This document shows, in pieces, positions 54,081 through 64,000 of a DNA stretch of 64,000 bases. The position numbers and the translations under genes were made by a program. Every line of letters starts with the position of its first letter. Position 1 is the stretch's first letter. The stretch comes from Anthoceros angustus (lineage: Eukaryota; Streptophyta; Anthocerotopsida; Anthocerotales; Anthocerotaceae). The notes under the pieces are model-generated. The model was given only the letters and a program-made list of their open reading frames with translations, ran no database searches and was not told the origin of the DNA. The stretch is from assembly GCA_010909165.1 (NCBI GenBank), contig VJWM01000289.1:61051-125050 (forward strand), read 5' to 3'.

Positions 54081-55000
54081 GGTAGGGTGCTGATGGACGG
54101 GGCGCGACCAGGCGGCGGAGGCTGGAGAAAAAGGCGCCTAGGTGAGGGAAGGGGGTGCAGTTGCTGGAAAGTGACAAAGGAACCAGGGCGCCGCCCCGCG
54201 GAATTGAAGGAAGGGGCAAGATTGTACTTGCCCCACACATTAGGAAGATGACAAGCTGGGAAGGGGCAAGAGCAAAAGGAGGGCGAGGGAGCCAATCCAC
54301 AACGGACGCGTCCCTGTCCCAGCAGGGTGAAGACTAGATATGGTCAAAGACCATAAATGTTAGATAGAAGAATAGAAAGGACAGGTGATGTAACCTGACA
54401 TCCTTCAAGGATGGACTTAGGTGAAGTTACTAGAATAGAATTTACCAAGGATCAGACAATAGCCTTAGGTGCTAGGTATTAAATGTTGGCGGTAGGAAAT
54501 AATAGAAAATTGGAAAAGGTGACCTGTAGTAGGGGCACCTAAGGGAGGTTGTATGTGGAAGGCCTCCTATAAGAGGAGGAGGATTTCACAAAGTAAAGTA
54601 TCACGTCTTGCGCTTCCACACTCACCGAGTCCTTTGCCATTACAGAGGAATTTCGTGCCGGCTGTGAGCCAACGCAGTCTGGGTAGAGAGGAAGTCATGT
54701 GGTCGGAGTGTTTGGTGGAGGACTTGCTCGTAAGTGCCTAAACGAGTTGCTCCCTTGTGAATGGTTGCTATGAAATTGCTTTGCTTTGGGTGTGTGGCAA
54801 TGCCTGTGAACCTCGGCTTGAGGGTAGACTACAGGGAAAGACTCCCTGGAGGTTCTCGCTGTCTGGTGTCAAACTCATAGCAACCGGCCCAAGGAACAAG
54901 CAAAGGAAGAAAACGCGGCGCACCTGCAGGAAGAAGAAAAATCTTCCGCTGAGGACAACCAATGGGTATAGCGGTGTGGGCAAGAAGCCTTAGTAGCAAA
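54081..55000 (+). repeat. Coiled-coil family continued: LTR-like region, plus copy
   Basis: Resumes the host repeat after the copia insertion (GGGGCGCGACCAGGCGGCGG). It matches the reverse complement of 61400-62090, including TATAAGAGGAGGAGGATTTC near 54568 (a TATA-like box before a run preserved in both copies), TTGCTTTGGGTGTGTGGCAA near 54782 and CTCCCTTGTGAATGGTT near 54748. Probably the LTR or 3' UTR of that family. Confidence 0.75.
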
Positions 55001-56430
55001 GGATTTCGTTTTATGTAGGAAGAATGTGAGGGCTTCTGAGGAGATAGCTGCCATCTGGATGAATGTGTGGTTCAGAGCACAGTGGAGATGTGAAGGCTGG
55101 AAAGGGGAGAAGCTTGTGGTTGACCGGAATCGATGACTCTGTAACAGACAATTGAGACATTGTTGTTTTGTGTCACAAGTGAAATTGTTGGTAGGTGTGG
55201 TTTGAAGTATGATTGCTAGGTGCCGCTTGGGAGCAGCGGTGGAGCACCACCACAAAGACAAGTAGTCTCGTGGACTCGGAGAAATAGATGTGGGAGAAAT
55301 GATTAGTGTTTTGGAATGGGAGGTGGCTGTATGTGGGAAAAGACGACCAGGCAGACGGGGGCGGGGAACCTACGACGACATTCCTCATGTATACCAGCAT
55401 GGGATTCTTCCCACCCCGTCACCGTGATATGTTAATGACGCTATTCTTCCACTGCAAGGCTGCCCATGTACCAGCCTCTTCCCGATTTCAGAGAGCACGT
55501 TGCTTCCCAACCTTGTAGCATATGGTAGGAATGCATCCTACTTGTATAGCAAATTGCGTGGTAGGCATCGATGTTCTATGAACAAAGTTGCTCGAAAGGT
55601 GAGATGTATGTATAAAGGAACCATCCATCCATGTACTCCGTGTTGGTGGAGTGGAGGAGGGATGGTGACGAGTGGTCGCGTGTTCAAAACCGGTTGAGCC
55701 ACACGATTTTGCACCGCAACAACAAGTGGCATAAGACTTGTATACAAAGACACACACCATGCCGAATGAATGTGCAGATAGCGGTCAAGCACTGTGAAGA
55801 AAACGATATCCGTGGTCGTAATAATATCAGTATAATCTAGTGGTGATGTACAAATCACAGTATACATCATATATGCACAAGAATATATCTACAAGTAGGT
55901 ACCTATACGTATAAACCTATCGTGCCTCCATTTCTACCAAAGATATCGTGCAAAAAGCCATAAACAATTAGTATACGAGCCAATAATAGCTATTGTGAAG
56001 AAAAAGGTTGATAAAGGAATTATGACCTTGTGAGGTGGAATGGCAGATGCTTAATGTTACTTGATATTCGTGTCCTGGGCACCATTATCAAATAGTTGGG
56101 AAGAAAGAGTGCAAAGAAGAGCGCTAGGAAAACATTAACTAATTGTACTCCCAATGGGTGTAATAAAGATGGGGAGAGAGAAGAGAGAGAGGGTCCTTAT
56201 TATCATGTTGCAATTGCATTTTGGGAGTTCATAAACAATGCGATGAGAGAGGGATGTAGTTAAGAGGGTGAAGTGGTAGGAGAGAGGGGGTGTTAAGATG
56301 GTAGGCCCACTTGGGGAAAGAAATGACAAACTTAATTACCAAGCCTCCAAATGATGTTGCAAGTTAGAACATAAAATTGCAACAACGATCGAACGTAGGC
56401 TGCCCTTTCTAGTAGGGTCCCTCACCTGGT
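55001..56430. other. AT-rich intergenic sequence, nothing recognised
   Basis: Lower GC than its surroundings, with short frames only. A stretch near 55640-55700 (GTGGTCGCGTGTTCAAAACC) faintly resembles a tRNA B box but has no partner A box at proper spacing. No transposon ends seen. Confidence 0.4.
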
Positions 56431-58120
56431 AGGGGCGGGAAGTGCGCCCTGGCGCTCACAGTTGGTGGGCCGTCCGCCTCTTGACGACTCTCCTAGTCTC
56501 CGAGGCTCCTGCCGGGCTATGGTGGGTTGCACAGCGGGCGTCGCCGGCCTTGATTCTCCCTTGTGGGTACTCCGTCCGACAGGGAGCTCCGCTGGGACCA
56601 AAAGAAGGGAGGCGAATATCCTCCCATACCTCCCGGGCGGCGAGGGGGTCCGTTCCAGTCGAATGGAACTGAATCCTTCCCAATCGCTTCCTCCCGGGCC
56701 CGTTTGGCCTTGGGAGGCGGACCTCCGCCTCGCGCCTTCGGCTCTTCACGCTCCGCCTGCAGGGGCAGCCCTTTCTCGGGCGCCCGCTCCTCCTCTCCGG
56801 AAGGTTGAGGTGTCCCATACATGGATGAGGAAGGGCGCGGTGAGCCCAGGTGGCTTCTCACTCCGTAGCTTCCCGGCCTCTTGGTTGATTAGAAGATGAT
56901 AGGCCCCGCCGGCCCCCTTTTCCCTCGCTGAGGGCGTGCAAGAACACAAGGTTGTCATAAGGTGATCCACCTTGGTGAGCATGTTCTAGTGGACAATGAC
57001 CTTGGCCACTGCCCTCATCCGCCCGAAGCAGTCCGAGCATCAACTAGCTGTTGGACGATGCTGAGTCGGCCTCACCATTGCCGCCTTTGCCGCCTCCACC
57101 TTCCCTCTCACCTCAGGGGCCTCCCACTCTCTCCACCGGCGGTTGTAACGCCTGTGACCTCCACACTCCACCTCCTGGGGTCCTCCTCGAGGCTCTTGAG
57201 AACCTCCTTGTTGGCGCCAGCATCTTCTGGCGTACTCTCGGAGGGCCGGCTAAACGTCGCACTGCTACCAAGATATCCAAGTGCCATTGCTCCACCTAGC
57301 TCTCCGCTTCCTCCGGCGGGGCGAAGTCGGGTATCTCTTGGTGACGATGTTGCGCTCCACCAAGCGCCTGTGCTCCCACATCCGTTCGCCTTCTTGGGTC
57401 CCATTGCGTGCTCTTCTCGCCGCTGTTGGAAATTGTCTTAACACTGCCGCTCTATCGCCGCTTGGTCGCTCAACCACGTGCAAGAGTGCAGCGCTCAAAA
57501 AGACAATGCTGTAGAGTGTCGAGCAGAGATCGCAAACCGCCACGAGGCCGCGAGGAAGAATGGCCTTCCCTCACTGCGGGATGCTTGGGCGGAGGTGTCT
57601 TCGCCGTTCAGAATCGCTGGAGGAGGCCCGCATGGCTTACTCTCCGACCTTACGCCGCCGCCTACTCGCCTTACGCGCGCTTACTGGGCTCACGCTACCG
57701 CGTACTGCCCACGCCGGCTGCGTCCAGCTCTTATGTTGGTCGCGTGACACAGGCGTGAATACCGCCTATAATGGCCACAGCAACCCCTCGCCCCTGGGTC
57801 GCTGTGGCCCGTTCTCCTCTCAATACTGGCCCATGTGGCCTCGTCAAAATACGCTCCGAATCCTAAGTTAGTTTTACTTGTACTTATCCCGTCACCTTGA
57901 GTGTAGTCCGGACTTACCGATGCGCTGTATGCATCAGATTCCTCCGCAGTGGTCCAGTAGCTTCCGGGAGTGTGCTCGAGTCTCTCGCCTACTCCGGAGT
58001 GTAGTCCGGAGTACTCGATCCTTATTTTCTCCTTTCCGCCTTATTTTCTACCGTGCGTGAAAAAAAAAAACCTAACTCATTTCCCATCCAAAGGGAGAGT
58101 CCATGGCCCTGAAACTTCGG
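56431..58120 (-). repeat. GC-rich repeat family, third copy (minus)
   Basis: The minus strand carries LTKVDHL (about 56980-56960), a conserved leader ATGGGACCCAAGAAGGCGAA near 57404, and RLVERNIVTKRY near 57370. The terminal segment 57870-58090 with AGTGTAGTCCGGAGTACTCG parallels 21360-21500 inverted. More diverged from the 21-41 kb copies than those are from each other. Confidence 0.65.
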
Positions 58121-59504
58121 GGTCCGGGCCTCGTCTAGTCCCAGTGGTCCGACTCATGGGTCCTGAACTCCCTCTCCCGAGCACTCCCAGGGTCCATCCC
58201 GCCCGCCGGACCCCTGCCTGTCTTGGGTCTCCTATGCTTCTCCTTTCTCCTCGACCCCCTCGGGGCCCTCCTCCTTTCCTTGGTGGGTGCCGACTTACCT
58301 CATGTCCGTGGTGTCGCGTATCCCACTCCTCCTGACAAGCTTCCTCTCCGCCGCTGCTCTCATCTCCAGGCCCTGTGGTCTCGCAGTGACTATCCTGGGC
58401 CTTCGCCCCCCTCCCTCTTATCCCTCCGGCGGTCCTTCAATGCCAGAGGTGAGGCAGACCTCCGGTGCCTTGAGGAGCTCTAAGTGGTAGGCGGTCGAAT
58501 CGACTTGTTGAATGGCCTCCACATGAGCCGGGCACCTGTATTCCCTCCTCCGAGAGGTGCTCCGCACTGGGCGTCTTTGGTTGGCCTCTGGACCGTCTTC
58601 ACAGAAGACACGCCTGATTGAGATCCTGGAGTCTCGAGTGAGCTGTCAAGCCTCTCACACTTCCTGACCTCTGCTGCCTCCGTGCTCCTCCTCCCAGTCA
58701 CTGGCCAACTTGATGGCCATAACGCTTGGCGCTCCCCTTCCACCTTCACTTTGGACCAACAGCCTGCTCCTCTCTCAAAGCTCTCTCCCAGCCATTCATC
58801 CTTGCCTAGAGGGCCACCATCTCCCTTTCCGTGGTCCGGCAGCTCCGCGCCTCCTTGCTTCCTCCAAATCCCTCTCCATCTCGGCGGCCTCCCTTGTTTG
58901 GCGCGAACTTCCTCCGCCCTCCACGGAGCTGGAGCCGCTCTATCTCCCTTCGTGGTCCTCGATTCTTCCTTGGAGGTCCCAATTCCGCTCCACCTCACGT
59001 TGACAGAGCTTGTGGTCTCCTATGTCCTCCGCCTCGGGCTGGCGCTCCTCCGTCCCTTGCAGTGCCCGGAGATACTCCGTCTCCTGTGCCGCCTCTCTTC
59101 TTCTTCACGGCTGTATTGGCCGCTTGGCCTTCATGTTGGCCTCGCTACCGCCCTCCACCGGTTCCAGCCCCGCCAGAGGTGGTCTCCATCTGTTTTGCTG
59201 CCCGGCCTCCGCCCCTTTCACTGGCTGCCAACTTGGTGTTGCTCCCCGCCGAGCCGCCTTGGCGAGTCCTTGGTCCTTTCCGGGCCCTCCTCTCGCTCCC
59301 CACTCTTCCGTCTGCAAAGGTCCTCCGCCTTTGCTTGTGCCTCTGCTCTTGCCCACCACACTGAAGGACCTGCCCGGTCTTGTTGAGCGGACCTTGCCTT
59401 TGACTCCGCCTTGGGCGCTTCCTCCTCGACTCTCACGAGGTTTACGCCTTCCTCTTGGCACACGCCTCCGTGGGAGGCTGATTCCGGGCTCCGAGATGCA
59501 CCTG
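58121..59504 (-). other. Alanine/glutamate/arginine-rich coding remnant of a repeat
   Basis: Minus-strand frames contain ESKARSAQQDRAGPSVWWAR and ARAEAQAKAEDLCRRKSGER, suggesting a charged helical protein broken by frame shifts. Similar in character, not demonstrably in sequence, to the GC-rich family protein. The long plus-strand frames (177-234 codons) are Ser/Pro/Leu-rich shadows. Confidence 0.35.
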
Positions 59505-60560
59505 GCCACACTTATCCCACTATCGTTTACGTTGGGTTTCGTCCCATGAGACTTGTGGAGCAGTGGATCTTGAGAAACTGCCACCGCAGCACACTACCTC
59601 AACCTTCTAAGCAAGCAAGGCGCCCTCATGCTCCCTCTCTGAGCTACACGCCCGTCTTCCGTAGAATTCACCAAGCCTCAACCTACAATGACACCCACAA
59701 TTGCGAGTCCGTCTTACGGCACGTCATCCGCGCCAGGGACCCTGACCCACACCGCAATTTGTCCTTACTCCTAAGACCACTCTTCTCGACTGAGGGCGCC
59801 CTCTTCTTGCAGAGGATTCGTCCTTAGGCTCTGCCTCATGGCCTTCCGTTTTCCTACACTCTAATCCTCCTCACAACTCTCTCAATCAACAATGCGTCTT
59901 CTCTACTCATCTATCCTTCCTCCACAATCTCCTACTCTAACACGATTGCTGGCTCATTAATTCCAACTCGCCCTTACGGCACAACTGGGTCCGTCCGAAA
60001 ATTAGTTCTTCCTTGGGCGGTTCCATGTGGTTTGTACCATAAAGGAGAACCTCCGTGGAGTCTTCCCAGCCTACCCTCAAGCCGAGAGTTCCTTGAGCAT
60101 CGCCACACACTCAAAGCAAAACAATTCACACAACTATTCACAAGGGGAGGGCAGGGCGCTGCAGAGCAAGCCCTCCGCCGGCCTCAACTGCTAGTCTCCT
60201 CTCTGACATGCGTTTTTACCCGGCAAAATCGCACGAAGGACTGGAGGATGGGAGCGCAAGACATAATTTTACTTCACAAGCCCTCCTTTTATAGGGAGGT
60301 CCTCACATACATCCCTCGGCGCGCCTCCACGCACCGCCTCACTCCTTATTTTAGTGTATCCTATTGTCGACTTTAAGTTCGACATTGAAGCATCTTGGGT
60401 AAAATTCTATTCTAGCAATTCACCTATGTGAGCCTTAATGGCTCACAACATTCCTATCTAGCTAGTCAACACACTCTTTGGGACAAGCATTAATGCTTGT
60501 CCTCCTCTAAAGAAAAGTCTTCCCAAGTGGCATCTTCCATGTCTTCAAGCTAATTTAAGG
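59505..60560 (-). repeat. LTR-like direct repeat, copy 1
   Basis: Starts at TGGCCACACTTATCCCA near 59505 and parallels 60912-61880. Shared blocks include GGGTTTCGTCCCATGAGACT, TTAGTTCTTCCTTGGG-type sequence, CCACACACTCAAAGCAAA and TTCACAAGGGGAG. Well diverged, so old. The reverse complement matches 54300-55000. Confidence 0.7.
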
Positions 60561-60921
60561 ACCCCTTATGAATCCCCTCCTTATCTTGGCGCCTCAGTTT
60601 CTTCCTCCAATAAAATAGCCGGGCTCTCTTAGCCACCGGCTCATCCTCGCCTCCTCTTCCTCTCACTTGTGGAGCAAGTGAGCTCCTTGCTCCTGCACCC
60701 ATGTTAGGAGGTTGGTCTTCTCCTTGTGATTCTTGCTCCACCCCTGCAAGATTGACCACCTCTTCCTCCTTTCCCGCAAGGGCCGAGGTACTCGCCTCCC
60801 TGCCACAAATCCATGCTAGCAGCCCTTGACCATTCTTCGCTCCTCCTACCATGGTAGGACCTTCTCCCTCTTGTGGGAGGAAAACCTCGGGGCTTCGAGG
60901 CTTCCCCTCTAGTGGCCACAC
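60550..60921 (-). other. Open frame between the two LTR-like repeats
   Basis: 123 codons on the minus strand, with EEEVVNLAGVEQESQGEDQP and a basic segment AKRARLFYWRKKLRRQDKEG. Unrecognised. Only about 350 bp separate the flanking repeats, so the pair could be a very short LTR element or the product of nested insertion. Confidence 0.35.
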
Positions 60922-61880
60922 TTATCCCACCGTCGCTTCGTATGTTGGGTTTCGTCCCATGAGACTCGTGTGAAAGTTTGAGGTCTTGTGATAACCGATC
61001 ACACCGCAGTGACACAACTTCAGCCTTCTAAACAAGCAAGGCGCTACTCACCCTCTTACACACGCTTGCACCGCCCGAAGACCACCAATTCTCAACCCAC
61101 AACAACACACATTGAGGTCCCGCCTTAGCAAAGAAGGAGCCACGGCGCCCAGGGACCCCCGATCCACACCGAATTTTGTCCCTACTTCTAAGACCAATCC
61201 TCTCCACCTGTGGGAGCGCCTTTTACTTGGTGATTTGGGATTCGTCCCTTAGGCTCTACCGGCCTTCCACCAACACCTACACTTCTAATCCTCTACTCAT
61301 CTCCTCATCCTCTTCCTCCTATTCTAACCTCGCCTGCCATGGCTCGACCTCACGGCACAACCGCCTCGGCCTCCACCAAAGAAGTTCTTCCTTGGGCCGG
61401 CTATGAGTTTGACACCGACAGAACCTCCTGTGGAGTCTTTCCTGATCAACCTCAGCCGAGAGTTCCGGCATTGCCACACACCCAAAGCAAAGCAATTTCA
61501 AAGAACCATTCACAAGGGGAGCAACTGCTTAGGCACTTGAGCAAGCCTCCACCAAGCACCACCACCTCTCTACCGTTGGCTCACACTGCTAAAATTCCTT
61601 TACAAGAATGGCAAAGGACTTGAGTATGGAAGCGCAAGACATGATACTTTACTTTGTGAAATCCTCCTCCTCTTATAGGAGGCCTCCACATACACCTCCC
61701 CTTGGTGACCCTACCGCAGTCACCTTTTCCAATATTCTATTATTTCCTACCGCCAAGATTTAAGACCGGCATCTAAGTCTATGCCCGATCCTAAATTCTA
61801 TTCTAGCAACTTCACCTAAGATCATCCTTAAAGGATGTCACCTATCTCACCTATCCTTCCTATTCTCCAAGCTCATTTAT
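60912..61880 (-). repeat. LTR-like direct repeat, copy 2
   Basis: Parallels 59505-60560 and is the inverted match of 54300-55000. Adjoins the coiled-coil family interior on its right side, supporting assignment to that family. Confidence 0.72.
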
Positions 61881-62761
61881 GGTTTGACCATTCCTAGTCC
61901 TCATCGGGGTGGTGACGGCCTGTGGATTGGCTCTCGCCTCCTTTTGCTCTGCCCTTCCCCATCTGCTCTTCCTAATGTGTGGGGCAAGTACCAATGTTGC
62001 CCCTTCCTCCATCTCCGGGGTGGCGCCTTGGTCGTTCATCCAGCCGCGCCTCCACGCTTTTCTCCACCTCCGCCTGGTCGCCTTTATCAAGACTACCGCG
62101 GTAGTCCGCAGATCATCGGGTAGTCCGACTACCTACCATGGTAGTCTGTCCCTATCTCCTTCTTCTTCTCTCCTGATCTTCGGGTTGAGATCTTCTTGCT
62201 CCTTTCCTTGTTTGGTTTGTCCATACCTATCATGGAGCATGTCTTCAAAGGTTCCTCCCCATGGCAACCGATGTTGTCACCTCGCTAACCTCCGGGCCTT
62301 GCTGGTCTCCTCCTCCGGCCGGCTCTCATCGTGGGTGAGGGAACTCACCCTCCCCTTCCTCGACGGATCTAACTCCGCCTGTCTCCTGGGGTTGTTCCCC
62401 ACCACCGCCTCCCTCCAGGGTATGCCGACCCCGGCTCCTTCATCCCAGCCAGCCTCGCCCCGACTCCCAACAGTTCAGGCCTGGCCTGCCTACCCAGAGT
62501 CCGCGACCACCGTGAGGGTGGCCACCACACGGTAGTCCGCATCTCGGTAGGGTGGTCACCCACCGTGGTAGTGTGACCGTGAGGGCGGGCTGTCCCCTCC
62601 TTGCTCTCCGCGCCATCTCTCTTGGCGCCGGCTCTCCATCTCCTCCCCTATTCTTCCCGAGTCCATGTCACTTGTGGCCTCATCAGGGCCTCCGCCGCAC
62701 TGCTGCAGCCCTTCCTGTCATCATCATGAGGACCCAATGTCCTCCTCTTGGCCAACGCAAC
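61881..62761 (-). other. Coiled-coil family interior, minus copy
   Basis: Contains the uninterrupted counterpart of the copia insertion site: CTACCGCGG at 62093-62101, within the 16 bp palindrome GACTACCGCGGTAGTC. Several further GGTAGTC/GACTACC motifs occur at 62108-62150 and 62531-62572. No complete frame recognised. Confidence 0.5.
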
Positions 62762-63196
62762 TCATTGTTGGCCTTCAATATCTGTGAAGATGGGCGCCCA
62801 AGCTATGATATTGCATTTGGAGATCATCAACTCGGGCCATTCTCCATCTTCACACCTACCCTTGTAGGCATCCCTTGAGGTGGTCAATTCTCCCACCTTC
62901 ACATGGAGGGTCACATTCTCCTCCCTTGCTTCTCTCAGCTGGTTGGCTAATTTCACTGAAGGGCATAGTCTGCCCAAAATCGCCTCTTCCTCACCACCAG
63001 CATCCTATGCACCACCTTCTTGTGGTGCTCCTCCTCTTGGGACCTCCTCCGCTCCAGGTCCACCAATTGTTGTGCAAGCCCTTCCCTTTCCGCTTGCCAA
63101 ACACCCTTCTTGCGCTCCAACTCCTGCAGTTGCTGGTCTTGTGTCTCCAGCTCCGAGCGCTTCTCCTCCAAATTGTACCGGGTCCTTCGCAATTCT
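62762..63196 (-). pseudogene. Coiled-coil protein, minus copy, truncated by a copia LTR
   Basis: The frame from 63192 reads YNLEEKRSELETQDQQLQEL, AEREGLAQQLVDLERRRSQE and VVHRMLVVRKRRFWADYALQ. A second frame (62977-62762) continues with KLANQLREAREENVTLHVKV and GELTTSRDAYKGRCEDGEW. The blocks match 46944-47340. The N-terminal part is cut off at 63196 by the inserted LTR. Confidence 0.7.
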
Positions 63197-63454
63197 TGAT
63201 AAAATACATATAGTTTAGGGCACTATTCACTAGGGCACCTTTACTTATGCTTTAATTTATCTCTAGGGCATTAAGTAGTTACTTAGTTAATTGTCCTAGG
63301 AGGTTAGTTGTTATATTAGTTATACAACGAATAACAACTTATGGTTATAACCGCTCAACCACCTAACCACCTTGCCTATAAATAGGCTTTGTACTTATTA
63401 TATACATTGTAATGCAAGCATCTTTTATGCTAGAGCTTAGCATGATTTTCATCA
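63197..63454 (+). repeat. 5' LTR of a second copia-type element
   Basis: Begins TGATAAAATACATATAG and ends TTTCATCA. It has a TATA box TATAAATAGG at 63377-63386 and is followed at once by a Met-tRNA-type primer site. The 5 bp before it (ATTCT, 63192-63196) should recur after the right LTR, which lies beyond the window. Confidence 0.82.
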
Positions 63455-63466
63455 TGGTATCGAGGC
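63455..63466 (+). other. Primer-binding site of the second copia element
   Basis: TGGTATCGAGGC, two bases from the usual TGGTATCAGAGC. The position immediately after the LTR supports the LTR call. Confidence 0.82.
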
Positions 63467-64000
63467 CTTTGCTCTTGATGCTAGAGCTACTTTCCTATTT
63501 CCTCCTACTCTCACTTTCTCTTTTGATTGCAAACAAAAGCGGAAAATGAAAACAATTGAATTGAAAAGAGTTATTTCAAATTTCAAGAGAGCCTCCGCTA
63601 GTAACACAACTTTGTTGTGTTTTCCCTCTTTAATCCATTAAAGGAGGCAAGCGGAGAGGTTAATCTTAGATTTTCAAACTTTTAAACTATTTTTATTTGC
63701 GTTGATATTGTTTTATTTGATAAAGTGTTTTTATTGACTTTATTTTCTTTACAGATATAAGAACAAGGTGAGGGATTGTCAGTGCAATCGATTCTTGTAA
63801 GCGTTGTTGTAACAATGTCTTAGAGCTTTGGAAATAAGATAATTTTTCTTGTACTGAATGAGAAAATCTGTTGTACAAGTTTATCTTCATTTTATCAGAA
63901 ATGCTCATTAATGAAAGCGTATCTTGAGTGAATTTTCCAATCCCAGGAAACACATTTTTAATCTTTCAAGAACTTTATGTTGCAACAACAATGATTGCAA
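63467..64000 (+). mobile_element. Leader of the second copia element, continues past the window
   Basis: AT-rich 5' internal sequence. No gag frame has begun by the window end; the 86-codon minus-strand frame (63953-63693) is a shadow. Confidence 0.6.

Noticed and set aside
55640-55700. SINE or tRNA-derived element
   Set aside because: A single B-box-like string without an A box at the expected distance and without a second copy or target duplication.
58682-59386. 234-codon plus-strand frame
   Set aside because: Ser/Pro/Leu-rich composition mirrors the charged minus-strand coding remnant. No domain or start context supports it.

Overview
The window looks like nuclear DNA of a large, repeat-laden genome from the green lineage. 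It carries a spliced gene for a plastid ABC ATPase of the ABCI11/NAP14 type and a spliced mitochondrial ADP/ATP-carrier-like gene. Both have short canonical GT-AG introns (74-184 bp). The rest is plant-type Ty3/gypsy, Ty1/copia and CACTA transposon sequence. I cannot name the species; a streptophyte alga or early land plant with a transposon-rich genome would fit.

Layout. 0.6-7.2 kb holds the only two convincing host genes: the carrier on the minus strand and ABCI11 on the plus strand, with four short two-copy tandem duplications around them. 7.76-8.45 kb is a minisatellite. 9.2-10.8 kb holds gypsy remnants on the minus strand, followed by a 4 x 68 bp array. About 11.1-21 kb is a decayed plus-strand gypsy element (gag, protease, RT, RNase H, integrase, polypurine tract). 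Its gag is split by a 4,209 bp non-autonomous CACTA element (12450-16658) with 26 bp terminal inverted repeats and an AGA target duplication. Removing the element and one AGA rejoins the gag reading frame.

21.2-41.2 kb is a GC-rich mosaic. Pieces of a second CACTA copy and of a gypsy integrase gene, mostly in their original order, alternate with 0.9-1.8 kb blocks of a GC-rich repeat family. Nearly every join lies on 7-10 nt shared by both parents. The GC-rich family also occurs inverted (22-25 kb against 29.5-41 kb and 56.4-59.5 kb) and contains arrays of the perfect palindrome AGTCCGGACT. This mosaic is the most unusual part of the window.

41.2-47.9 kb holds further repeats, an inverted gypsy integrase remnant, a twice-present unidentified ORF, and a coiled-coil ORF. 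47914-54080 is a nearly complete but decayed Ty1/copia element with both LTRs, a primer-binding site, a polypurine tract and a 5 bp target duplication. It sits inside the coiled-coil repeat family. The inverted family copy at 60.9-63.2 kb shows the empty target site, and is itself cut by another copia-type LTR at 63197-63454.

Functionally the two host genes are unrelated (mitochondrial nucleotide exchange; plastid ABC ATPase). Everything else is nested transposable elements. Differences between repeat copies are dominated by small indels, so real decay and residual assembly indels cannot be separated from this sequence alone. All comparisons were made by eye.
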